Part shown: positions 42,563 to 51,430 of the stretch, piece after piece
How the letters are laid out: the number at the start of each line of letters is the position of its first letter
How positions within the stretch are numbered: the first letter of the stretch is position 1
Source: Corallium rubrum
Taxonomy: Eukaryota; Cnidaria; Anthozoa; Scleralcyonacea; Coralliidae
DNA: 64,000 nucleotides
Assembly: GCA_964035015.1 (NCBI GenBank)
Contig: CAXIUP010000261.1
Coordinates: 331,001 to 395,000, forward strand
Reading direction: 5' to 3'
The notes under the pieces: generated by a model
The model's database searches: none
The model's input: the letters and a program-made list of their open reading frames with translations, nothing else
What the model was told of the DNA's origin: nothing
Made by a program: the position numbers and the translations under genes

Positions 42563-42980
42563 GTTTTAATTTAGAAGTTAACACGCACGTATTCTACAAG
42601 ACACGTAAAATTTTGAAGAAAAACTCGCGAGGTTAGTTGACGTAAGGATTTGATTACGTGCGTGCGATGACCGTTGATGACGATGTCAAACCACGTGTGG
42701 CGTAAGCAAACGTAGCCAAGTTCACAGCTTGCGTAAGATGTTTGAAAGCAAAAATTACCGATCCAGTGAAGCTGAAAATCTCTTCCAAAAGTCGTTGATT
42801 TGGATTTCAACCTCTGGAAATCCACAGATCCAGTCCACGATACTCTTAGACAACTGTATGTAGAGGTGCCGCTCCAATGGGACGTATTCAAACCAGAAAA
42901 TAACCCAATATTACGAGGAGCTCCCTCACGCGCGCCTGGATGGCGTAGATTTAATGGTTCTTTAGATTTATTTCTTTAAT

Positions 42981-43305
42981 GGTTCAGTAGATTTAAAATT
43001 TGATGCTAATGTTGCAATTCTTACTGCTGTAAGGTTATTTATTAAACACTTTGGACGTTTTAGTAATAATGGTTCTTAGATTGGAAGCAATCTGGTGTAT
43101 TTTTGTATATTATTGAACGGTGGGTTTTTTTCGTGATTTTATTTTCTTTCGTTTTTGTTTGTGTGAAATTGTCTTGTTAAACTATATACGTTTCCTTAGT
43201 AGTCAATGTCATTATGTAGTAATTTTAATTTACGTAAGCGCCCACGATGAGCTTTTTTAGCTCTTGGGGCAAATGTAAAGTTTCAAATATTGTTTATATA
43301 AAAAA
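42981..43305 (+). pseudogene. plus-strand LINE ORF2 C-terminus and 3' UTR
   Basis: 33 codons (GSVDLKFDANVAILTAVRLF then IKHFGRFSNNGS) end at TAG 43077-43079 and complete the ORF2 split at 38903. About 225 bases of AT-rich 3' UTR follow to TTTATATAAAA. Confidence 0.75.
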
Positions 43306-43329
43306 CTTTCAGGGCACGACAATCTTGGT

Positions 43330-43720
43330 GTAGAAGACAAAACTCCCGCAAAACTCTTCAACGGACTTGATGAGATTGACATGTCGTCGAAAAGCCGCCA
43401 AAAATAACAAATGCACTTCTGGTTGCTTTCTGTGGCGCAAAAAATATTGCTTGCTATTGATTCCTCTGTGGCGTTCAAAACATCGCGTTAAAATGGTGCG
43501 TCAAAAATAATACGAACGAACGAACGAACGAACGAACGAACGAACGAACGAACGAACGAACGAACGAACGAACGAACGAACGAACGAACGAACGAACGAA
43601 CGAACGAACGAACGAACGAACGAACGAACAAACGAACGAACGAACGAACGAACGAACGAACGCAGAATATAAAGCGTTTGAAAATTAGCTGCGCACGCAA
43701 GCTAACTTTCAGGGAACCGC
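43330..43720 (+). repeat. dispersed repeat, copy 2, carrying a (ACGA)n expansion
   Basis: It matches copy 1 (33245-33436) in TTGACATGTCG, GCAGAATATAAAGCG and GCAAGCTAACTTTCAGGGAA. The AACGAACGAA of copy 1 is expanded here. Confidence 0.7.
43509..43664. repeat. (ACGA)n microsatellite, about 155 bp
   Basis: About 38 near-perfect ACGA units with one ACAA interruption near 43627. The minus-strand Phe-Val-Arg-Ser repeat frame across it is only this microsatellite. Confidence 0.97.
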
Positions 43721-43930
43721 AATACCTAAAAATAGACCAATAAACGAATTCTGATAATTAACGAATTAACACACCTTTGTTTATTTTGCTACATGGCAAC
43801 TTCCGTTATATAGAAATGTAAATATCTTGAAATTTACGAATTGAAAATGACACAAATATTTTCTAGATCTATTAACGGAATCTGTAACTGATAGTAACTA
43901 AAAATAGAGCATTAAAGAAAATCTGGTAAT
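43721..43930. repeat. unit of the 31.6-kb satellite family
   Basis: CTAAAAATAGACCAATAAAC, AACGAATTAACACACC, ATGGCAACTTCCGTTATATA and TTTTCTAGATCTATTAACGG match the satellite at 31.6-32.2 kb. The family therefore brackets the nested LINEs. Confidence 0.8.
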
Positions 43931-44525
43931 AACCCATTTCCAAAATCACGTGACAAACTGATACAGCAGGTCAAATGTTATGAAGGCTCACATTTGAAGG
44001 ACAAACCATGAAAAACACTAAACTTGGCACGGCCATGCGTTCTCATTATAATATATATACGTCAGTAATACGATATTAATATTGTTGACAAGTGAGAAAA
44101 TTGTAAAAATAGAACAATTATCTTTTAACACACATATATAGTATTTCAAACATATTTTGGGTTGTTATACGCTAATAGCGTCGTCATGTCTTATATTTGT
44201 CTAACACTACTTTTTACAAATAACTTGTATTTTGAATGTATTGTTTTCAATATTTTCACACATTGTTTTTAGATTACCAAATGTTTAAGACTTATATCGT
44301 GACGCACTGAACACGCATTAAATTTAAGTAATGTTCAACTGTTGTACACACTAATGTCTCTTGTGACCAAGTTAATTAATTGCAATTATTAGGCAATCCC
44401 GTCGCTCATTCGTTTTTGGATTTTCGTTTTCTTTTCTGCTTTTTGTTCCTTTCGATTTCTGTTGGAACATTTTGTAAGTTATCAGCAACATTGGTTGTTT
44501 CTACTTCCTTATTGTATGTCTTCTA
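43931..44525. other. no gene recognised
   Basis: AT-rich DNA downstream (in the minus sense) of the Lys/Arg-rich gene. It may include its 3' UTR. Confidence 0.35.
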
Positions 44526-44527
44526 CG

Positions 44528-44856
44528 TTTTGATTTTTCGTGGTTTTCTTTTGCTTCTTCTCTTTGCGCTTTTTTTCTTTATCGTTTCTGTCAGTTGTTG
44601 TTTCAACCAACACGACATCGCTTTCTTCCTCGACTTCCTCTTTCTACATTCCTTTCCGTTTGGTGTTCTTTTTTTCCTTCTTTTCAGCACTTGCTTTCGT
44701 GGTCGGTTTTTTTGGCTTCTTCTCTTCGCGGTTTTTTTGTTGATCTTTTTTGTCAGTTTTGTCTCAACTAACACTACGTCGCTTTCTTCTTCGACTTCTT
44801 CTATTTCTAGATTCCTTTCCGTTTGGTGTTCTCTTTTTTTCTTCTTTTCAGCACTT
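44528..44856 (-). repeat. 164-bp tandem duplication inside the Lys/Arg-rich gene
   Basis: The block starting AAGTGCTGAAAAGAAG (minus strand, 44856) recurs at 44692, with matching GAACACCAAACGGAAAGGAA and GAAGAAAGCGACGTAGTGTT-type words. Because 164 is not a multiple of three, the second copy is read in another frame. Confidence 0.8.
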
Positions 44857-45902
44857 GGCAATACTTACCTGACGATGAGGACAAAGCAGAAGCCTTTCTT
44901 TTTCTTGGCAGTGTTTTTGTTTCCAAAGTACTACCTTGATTGTCGTCTGCGCCACTTTCTTCTAACGTTGACCATACAGAAGCCAATGAAATATCATTGA
45001 TAGGCTTTCGTTGTTGTTCAGCCCAAGTTTTAGCAGAAAAACTACTGTCGTCGCTGGAGGAGTGTAAGGCAGATACTGTTTGCTGACGAGATTTTTTCTC
45101 CACGCTTTTTGCACGAACATCTTCGGATGATTGACAACTGGTTTCGCTCGACGACGACTTTCTTTGCTTTTTCTTTCGATGACCCGATCGGCGATTTTCG
45201 TCGGAACTGTGCAAGTCTTCAAGCATCGTTGTTCGTTTCCCCTTTTTCTTTCCCTGCTTCGATTTGGTGTCTCCAATGCATTCGTCAATCAACAAATGTT
45301 TAAGCGATCTCACGTCTCCCTCTTTTTTGAACGTTTTGTCTTTACTTTCGTTCATTTCTATTAATTTTGCGTACTCTTCAGGGCCCCTAATCAATGTCCG
45401 GGCAACAATCACATGCGTGGTAAACGAAAATAGTGACGAAGCTGTTTCATACGCCTCGCCAATTAGTTGACCGAAGTTGTCATTTTCTTTAATGAAAATT
45501 CCATTACTTTTACCACGTGTTTAGACGCTGTAAACTTTTCACAATTGGCTTGAAGGCATTAGTTAGCTTCTTAATTCTTTCATTATTTATAAACTTTGCG
45601 TTTTTTTGTTGCAACAATTCACAGTTTCCGATGACGGTGGATGCCATTTCTGACATCGCCACTTTTGGTCGTAGCAACCATTCACAACAGAACGGTTGTA
45701 ACCGCTTTCGCACTTCCTCGGGGGACAATGCTGGTTTGGCTGGACCATACATAATCAAGAAATTTTTTGGAAAATGCTTCCAGTATTCTGCCGATCTTTG
45801 AGATTTTTTTGGTTGCTGGTACTTGCTTCGTTTAGAAAACATCTCCAGCAAAAACATGCAATATATAATTAGGCAATGTAATATATCTGCAGAAGTCGAC
45901 AA
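44530..45902 (-). pseudogene. unknown intronless gene, Ser/Lys/Arg-rich, frameshifted
   Basis: The first frame, 45902-45510, gives SAEYWKHFPKNFLIMYGPAK, LSPEEVRKRLQPFCCEWLLR and EMASTVIGNCELLQQKNAKF, then stops after LNTW. The next frame picks up within a few bases (GIFIKENDNFGQLIGEAYET on to GPEEYAKLIEMN, through 44807), so one indel near 45515 probably splits a single gene. The C-terminal half is very rich in Ser, Lys, Arg and acidic runs (SKQGKKKGKRTT, HRKKKQRKSSSSETSC), with several nuclear-localisation-like clusters. That suggests a nuclear, perhaps nucleic-acid-binding, protein. The last part contains a 164-bp direct duplication. I do not recognise the family. A mobile-element ORF remains possible because of its intronless form and setting. 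Confidence 0.5.
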
Positions 45903-45929
45903 GAGTTTCTTTGAACATTATTATAACAT

Positions 45930-46856
45930 TAGGAAGACGGCAACAATTTTAATTTTGAGCTAAATTATTATGCATGTTATTAATTTAAGCGACAAAACAA
46001 CAAGAATTTTGGGCGATAAATTCAGAACACGTTTTCCATCGTAACTCAAGGTATATATTGCAAACTTTCGTTACTTTAATATGTACATAAACTAATTAAT
46101 TTAATACAGTACGTTTTTTGAAAAAAAAGTCAAATATTTCTTTTTGGTATATAATCCACATTTTAGATGACGTCATTATTATATCAAACTATTTTTGCTT
46201 TGGTTTAAAGATGAAAACACAATGCTTATTGCAGATTTTTCATTCTCCCACAATGTGTAAATAAGTTATATACTGACAATATAACTTAGCATATTTGGTA
46301 AAACATGTTTTAACAAAAAACAAGACAAGCAATTTTAATCTTGATGTATAAATATGTTGGCTAGAACTACATATCTCTAGATATTTAAATATTCAGCAAT
46401 TAACAACGTTAGAAAATTTTTTTACATGGAGAAAGCAGTAAAATGGACATCTTAGCATGTCATTAACATTCGGTACCAAACAATAACAATTTTTGGCATA
46501 TTGATTGAAACAGAGTATATTTTCTATCTTAACCAGTTTCAGAGATGAGCGAACATATTGTTTCATTACTTTAACATATTGATAAACTATTTTCATAGAA
46601 ACAATATCTTCAAGAAAATGAAATATTTCTTTTTTGTATCTATTCAATAAATTTAGATGACGTCATAATTTTATATCAAATTGTTTTCCCTATTTCAGAT
46701 TCTTCTCTATCACACAATGTATGAATGATTTATATAGGTTGATGATAAAATTAACAATTTTGGTGAAATCGTTTTTAACATTTCGGTTTACAAACAAAAC
46801 AACCAATTTCAAACTTGGGTTAAAGTATCTTGACTAAAGCTACAAAGAGAGAGAGA
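45930..46856. repeat. tandem array of about 485-bp units, left part (two units)
   Basis: Landmarks TTTAGATGACGTCATTATTA (46164) and TTTAGATGACGTCATAATTT (46654) are 490 bp apart. Other shared words include GCATGT(C/T)ATTAA, TTTTC(C/T)ATC(G/T)TAAC, ACAGTACGTTTT and CACAATGT(A/G)TAAA. The array resumes at 51430 beyond the LINEs. Confidence 0.85.
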
Positions 46857-46956
46857 CCTTTATTTAAATCACGGAATTCCATCAAAAATACATTTGCTTT
46901 ACATGAAAGCCGTGGTAAAACATACACAAAATTTACATATTTTTGGAGTTTATTAT

Positions 46957-48224
46957 TCACAAAACTTGTGGAGGAGAGACAATATTATTACGAAAAGTTC
47001 TTAAAGAATAAATGGTTCTTTGATCAGGACTCAAGGAATTCCAAGCCATGACTCCCTGATAAATGAAACTTTTTTTCAGGTATTCAGATTTTGGATTAGG
47101 CAACTTGAGATTTATGTCATTATTTCGTAGGTTGTAATGGGTAGTATCCATCACCCTACTGAATTTATCAATCAAGTAATAAGGAGTTTTATTATGCATA
47201 ATCTTATGCATCATTACTAGTACATTTTTAGTGCGTCTAACCGAAATATTGTCCCATCCCAAATCAGTAAGGATTTCATGGGACCTTATTTCATATGGTG
47301 ACTTAGTTATAACACGTGCTGCTCTGTTTTGCAATTTCTGGAGCCGTTCATTTTGTGTAATATTGATGCTATTCCAAACAATTCCACAATAATCAAACAA
47401 CGGCTGAATTAGAGAATTATAAAGAGTCATTAAAGTACCAAATGGTACATGCTCTCTGACCATCCTCAAATCCAGCAATTGCCCTAGAAATCTTTTTAGC
47501 AAGTAAATTCACGTGTTCATCCCAAATTAATTTATCATCAATAATAAGGCCAAGTGATTTAGTTGAAGTTACTTGGGAAAGTTTATGATTTCCAAGTCTA
47601 AGATCACACTGTTTCATTAAATTTCGAATTCTATTGTCTGACCCAATTATCATAAATTCAAATAGTGTAATAAAAGTAGTGTGCTGCGTAGGCAGTGTTG
47701 AAACAACAATCGAAATATGGTATAGTAGGTTAATACTGCCGAAACAGTTAGACCACTTACGTTCTCTGTTTCGGCAGTATTAGCCTACTATACCATATTT
47801 CGATTATCATAAATTCAGTTTTAGTGAAATTAATAGTAAGCTTGTTTGCCAAGAGCCATTGGTAGATCTTAGGTATAGCTTTTGAGATCTTTATTAACCA
47901 AGTGCTGTAGTTCATCAACGGTTTCCGCAGAATCCGTGATGTTTGTATCATCAGCAAACATTCTGGCTTTACAATAATTCAGACAATAAGGAAGGTCATT
48001 GATATATATTGACAATGACCTTGACTTTTCTTATTCTTCCGACTATGTCTGACTTCAGTGAAGCCATCATTCGAATTCTCGGTAGGGTGCCCATTCAATT
48101 TGGTACCACTTGATTGTGAATCGTTGTTTAACAATCTAATTGCTGTCAATAGACTTGCTTTTTCGGCTTCTAAATCCTCAATTATCTTTAACAGAGAGCC
48201 ATTTTGCGAGGAAACTTCATCCAA
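46957..48224 (-). pseudogene. LINE-b ORF1 remnant fused to reverse transcriptase C-terminal half
   Basis: ORF1 remnant: EVSSQNGSLLKIIEDLEAEK, FTEVRHSRKNKKSQ. At about 48010 the sense switches to a reverse-transcriptase frame (INDLPYC, then RMFADDTN, the FADD box near 47965). KLTINFTKTEFMII leads up to the hairpin insertion; beyond it come IIGSDNRIRNLM, SQVTSTKSLGLIIDDKLIWD, LIQPLFDYCGIVWNS and LQNRAARVITKSPYEIRSHE. The join is an internal deletion, presumably by template jumping or recombination. Confidence 0.8.
47661..47802. mobile_element. 142-bp hairpin element with 15-bp target duplication
   Basis: ATTATCATAAATTCA occurs at 47646-47660 and 47803-47817, exactly flanking the insert, and the host LINE codons continue across it (KTEFMII). 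The right 92 bases form a hairpin: arm 47711-47747 pairs with 47766-47802 (37 bp, one mismatch). The left 50 bases contain the 34-nt segment shared with 11241-11274. No coding potential. The long duplication suggests retrotransposition in trans and not a cut-and-paste transposase. Confidence 0.85.
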
Positions 48225-48457
48225 TTTTGTTTTTTGTTTTGTTTTTGTTTTTAACAGCTTTATTGATCTTGCAAGAAAAAAAAGAAAGAATATATATACA
48301 AATAATTATATATACAGTAATCATGAAATAAACAGCAGACCAATAGGTAGAGGTACGAACGGGACATAAGTCCCATGCGAGGCACCACCCCAATTAAAAA
48401 ATGTACTGAAATAATAATGATAATGATAAGTTTCGCTATACACAGATTATTACTTAT

Positions 48458-50881
48458 CTAGTGCTGCCAATGACAGCCACAACCGTGGATAAGACTCCAC
48501 GAACATGTCCGTTCTGGATCAAAAACACTATCTAACTGTTCTTTATAAACATTATCAATTGAAAGCTTAAATGATCTAATATTTTCAAAACTACTAGGGC
48601 TCACTAATGTACATATACGATTCCACAGTTTGACAGTCCGGTTAAAAAACGACGATTGATAAGACGTCGTTTTACAAAATGGAGTAACTAAATGAGTCTG
48701 TGATCGTCGAGTCCGTCCATGATTTACCCTCTTAACAAAAGTTATATCCATGTCAACATAGCCATATAAGGCCTTATAAAGAAACACTAAATCTTTGACC
48801 TCACGATCATATGTTAGCGGCAGCAAATCCAGTTTGAAGAGTCTCCCTTTGTATGATAGTTCTCCTTGCTTAACTTGTAAGATCCAACGTGTGGCTCTTC
48901 TCTGTATTCTTTCAAGCTTCCTCTTTAGATTTGATTGACTGGGAGACCATACTTGAGTTGCGAAGCTCATTTGAGACTTCACTAGAGCCAAATACAAGGT
49001 TCTTCGAACATTAACGTCAGTCATCATAGGACAAGTACGTCGCAGCAAGCCAAGTAACCTATTCGCTTTTGTAATAACCATGTGCACATGAGAATCCCAT
49101 GTTAATTTACTAGTAACCATAACGACGAGATCTTTCTCCTCAGTTACACGTTTTAAAACTATATTGCCGAGATGATAATCATAGATTAATGGGTTCTTTT
49201 TACGTGTTATTGTTAAAACCTCACACTTAGATGCTTTAAAACTAATATTATTGTGAATACTCCAGGAGTGAAGGTTATCCACGGCTTGCTGCAGATTTTC
49301 TACATCTGTTGGTGACGATATTTTCCTGTATAGCTTGGTGTCATCCGCGTAAAGTGCTGACATATTTCCAGTAGGCAGGACACTAGGTAGATCATTGATA
49401 AATATAGTAAAGAGTAACGGCCCGAGAAGGCTCCCTTGAGGCACTCCTGAAGTTACAGGAGCCCACCTGGAGACAATACCATCCACAACTACCCTTTGTT
49501 GTCGATCTTGTAGGTAGTTCCTGAACCAATCATGAAGACACCCTGCCACTCCATAAGCTTGAAGCTTATTCAAAAGAATGGCATGGTCCACTGAGTCAAA
49601 GGCCTTTGCAAAGTCCATATATAAAAGATCTGTTTGGATGTTATTATCTAAATTTTTTCCAATGGAATGCAGAACCGACAGCAACTGTGATACACATGAG
49701 CGGTTTCGTACAAATCCGTGTTGCAGTGTTGTAATTGCAGTTATGACATGATTGTATAGTCTATTGCCTACACAACGCTCTAATACTTTATTTATAAGAC
49801 ACAACAAGGAAATAGCTCTATAATTAGAAGCTACCTCTTTAAGGTCATTCTTATGAACAGGAGTAACGTTCGCTTTTTTCCATTCTGTGGGTAAACAACC
49901 TGTTGTAAGCGAATAGTTAAACAAAACACACAAGCTTGGAGCCATCTCATTAGCACATTCTTTTAGGAGACGGGCTGGTATCCCATCAGGACCACAAGCT
50001 TTTGTAATATCCAAATCATTTAAACACCGTCTGACTTCATCTACTGTCAAAACTACTTCAGACAATAGCGGGAGATCATCGTGAATATTTAACAGACTTG
50101 TATTTCGGTTTGTAGAGGATTGTGATGTAAAGGCCGAGTTAAATAATTCGGCTTTCTCAGCCGAGGTGTTAGCAGTAACTCCGTTGTGAGTAAGAATAGT
50201 AGGTCTCCCGCGGAACCGCAAAATTGCCTTATGATAGCTCCAAAATAACTTGGGATTATCTTTAAACGAAGACTCGATTTTGGTTAAGTAGTCCCGATGC
50301 TTTGCTCTGATTATACACTTCACTTTCTGACTTAGAGCGCGCAATTTTAACTTACGAGATTCAGTTTTCTTAATTCGATACTTTCGCAGTGCAGAATATT
50401 TCATTCGTAAATAATGACGAACTTCGGCGTCAATCCAAGGAGGTGAATTAGTATCTTTAACCGTCTTAATTGGGATATTCTGATCAACAGCCGTTAGAAA
50501 TAAATCTTTCCATCTAAGCCAGTACTCATTAATATTCTCAGATACAGCGATGTCAAACGGGACACGCTCCAGTGAGCTCCGCAGTTCTTCAAAGCTCCCT
50601 CGTTTAAAGTCATAAACTTTGCGGTATACACGTTCAACTCGTTGAAACTTTACTCGAATCGAAAAATCAATAATATAATGGTCAGACGGGAATTCACTCA
50701 GTTCTGGGCTATACGCACAAACATTTTCTATCATTTCCGAACAATTGCATAGCACAAGATCTAGTTTATTTCCAGCAATATGAGTTGGCCCTCTGACAAA
50801 CTGAAACAAGAAATTATCTCCCATTAAGTCACATATTAAATCCCCAGCAGAACTTCCTCCTATGTTTATAGGAGAAGACAA
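48458..50881 (-). CDS. LINE-c ORF2: partial endonuclease and complete reverse transcriptase
   Basis: An 807-codon open frame. It starts inside the endonuclease after the GDFN motif (NKLDLVLCNCSEMI, FPSDHYIIDFSIR), then linker, then RT: LDITKACGPDGIPARLLKEC, SNYRAISLLCLINKVLERCV, TDLLYMDFAKAFDSVDHAIL, TSGVPQGSLLGPLLFTIFIN, SALYADDTKLYRKI (YADD) and the C-terminal MSFATQVWSPSQSNL, TVKLWNRICTLV. There is no internal stop, so the RT could still be functional if expressed, but the endonuclease lacks its N-terminal catalytic residues. The nominal start is not an ATG. Confidence 0.92.
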   Translation of the reverse strand: MSSPINIGGSSAGDLICDLMGDNFLFQFVRGPTHIAGNKLDLVLCNCSEMIENVCAYSPELSEFPSDHYIIDFSIRVKFQRVERVYRKVYDFKRGSFEELRSSLERVPFDIAVSENINEYWLRWKDLFLTAVDQNIPIKTVKDTNSPPWIDAEVRHYLRMKYSALRKYRIKKTESRKLKLRALSQKVKCIIRAKHRDYLTKIESSFKDNPKLFWSYHKAILRFRGRPTILTHNGVTANTSAEKAELFNSAFTSQSSTNRNTSLLNIHDDLPLLSEVVLTVDEVRRCLNDLDITKACGPDGIPARLLKECANEMAPSLCVLFNYSLTTGCLPTEWKKANVTPVHKNDLKEVASNYRAISLLCLINKVLERCVGNRLYNHVITAITTLQHGFVRNRSCVSQLLSVLHSIGKNLDNNIQTDLLYMDFAKAFDSVDHAILLNKLQAYGVAGCLHDWFRNYLQDRQQRVVVDGIVSRWAPVTSGVPQGSLLGPLLFTIFINDLPSVLPTGNMSALYADDTKLYRKISSPTDVENLQQAVDNLHSWSIHNNISFKASKCEVLTITRKKNPLIYDYHLGNIVLKRVTEEKDLVVMVTSKLTWDSHVHMVITKANRLLGLLRRTCPMMTDVNVRRTLYLALVKSQMSFATQVWSPSQSNLKRKLERIQRRATRWILQVKQGELSYKGRLFKLDLLPLTYDREVKDLVFLYKALYGYVDMDITFVKRVNHGRTRRSQTHLVTPFCKTTSYQSSFFNRTVKLWNRICTLVSPSSFENIRSFKLSIDNVYKEQLDSVFDPERTCSWSLIHGCGCHWQH

Positions 50882-51413
50882 GTCTGTCCAATCTAGATAT
50901 CATACCGTCGTCAGAAGACTGATGAGCAGCATGCTTATCAGTTTTGGACATGAAATTGCTAATCATATATTTGACTTCGGCTAAATCTTCACGTAGAGAA
51001 ATTAACTCACTTTGGAAATTAGAACAACACTTAGGACGATTAAAATGTTCCGGTATACCACTGAATAGGTCTTGGGAGCCGGAGATGGATTCGTTGTCAC
51101 TGAACTTCGTGCTTTCGTCGCCATGTTGTTCCGAAGACTCCGCTGTAAGGTCCACAAAGCTAGAAGTTGTATTGATGCCAAGTAAGCCAAACAGCTTTAC
51201 TTTAGCTTCGTGCTCTTGCTGGCCTTGAATACAGAGAGTTGATGTGGATGTATAGAACTTAAATGTAAGGTTGTTAATCTTACAAGAAACCATCTTGTGC
51301 ATGGCATCTTCGGCCCAATGAATACTTTCATCTTCAAAGTTTGAATTACTGAACACAAGTTCGATAAATTCACCAAGCTCTGTTTTAGTTCCATTCCAAG
51401 TAAATCTAGGCAT
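50829..51413 (-). CDS. LINE-c ORF1 (CR1-type), C-terminus altered by deletion
   Basis: 194 residues from ATG 51413: MPRFTWNGTKTELGEFIELV, HKMVSCKINNLTFKFYTSTS, then an acidic Ser-rich linker and a coiled-coil-like SELISLREDLAEVKYMISNF. The sequence after about 50900 (LDRLVFSYKHRRKF) is the wrong frame of the endonuclease, so the true ORF1 C-terminus is gone. I do not know a function for the N-terminal fold; the plus-strand frames at 50944-51228 are shadows. Confidence 0.7.
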   Translation of the reverse strand: MPRFTWNGTKTELGEFIELVFSNSNFEDESIHWAEDAMHKMVSCKINNLTFKFYTSTSTLCIQGQQEHEAKVKLFGLLGINTTSSFVDLTAESSEQHGDESTKFSDNESISGSQDLFSGIPEHFNRPKCCSNFQSELISLREDLAEVKYMISNFMSKTDKHAAHQSSDDGMISRLDRLVFSYKHRRKFCWGFNM

Positions 51414-51430
51414 TCCAAGTAAATCTAGGC

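Larger units (their letters stand above)
38904..42980 (-). mobile_element. nested minus-strand LINE with (TTTTA)n tail
   Basis: On the plus strand the element begins with (TTTTA)n (38904-38930), which is the 3' tail of a minus-strand LINE, and ends near 42980. It splits the last 33 codons off the plus-strand LINE ORF2. These resume at 42981 as GSVDLKFDANVAILTAVRL in the correct frame. A CTTAAT/CTTTAAT phrase on both sides may be the target duplication. ORF2 is intact in its endonuclease half and broken in the reverse transcriptase. Confidence 0.88.
33463..43305 (+). mobile_element. plus-strand LINE with ORF1 and ORF2, containing nested insertions
   Basis: It begins just after the 33.4-kb hairpin. 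ORF1 is at 33841-34437. ORF2 starts near 34860 and its last codons are at 42981-43079. Three insertions interrupt it: about 725 bp at 35151, about 220 bp at 36613, and a complete minus-strand LINE at about 38904-42980. The 3' end is near 43305 (TTTATATAAAA). The reverse-transcriptase signature and CCHC box place it with CR1/L2-like LINEs. Confidence 0.88.
46857..48225 (-). mobile_element. internally deleted minus-strand LINE (LINE-b)
   Basis: The 3' end lies at about 46857, followed by a GAGAGAG run. The fragments read, 5' to 3': an ORF1 coiled-coil piece (48224-48012), then directly mid-reverse-transcriptase (48010-46957). The first half of the reverse transcriptase and the whole endonuclease are missing. 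It also carries the 142-bp hairpin insertion at 47661-47802. Confidence 0.82.
48226..51430 (-). mobile_element. minus-strand LINE (LINE-c) with intact reverse transcriptase, endonuclease largely deleted
   Basis: It runs from about 51430 (5') to 48226 (3'), ending in an (AAAAC)n-like tail (plus strand 48226-48255). TTTATT at 48259-48264 is a reverse AATAAA. ORF1 (from 51413) is joined near 50900 to the second half of the endonuclease, followed by a complete reverse transcriptase. The 17-base phrase ATTCCAAGTAAATCTAG is repeated at the 5' end (about 51393 and 51413). Confidence 0.85.

Noticed and set aside
43488..43700. 70-aa Phe-Val-Arg-Ser repeat protein
   Set aside because: A pure translation of the (ACGA)n microsatellite.
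44380..45000. 206-codon plus-strand Phe/Leu-rich frame
   Set aside because: Antisense of the Lys/Arg/Glu-rich gene on the minus strand. The hydrophobic look comes from complementing Lys and Glu codons.
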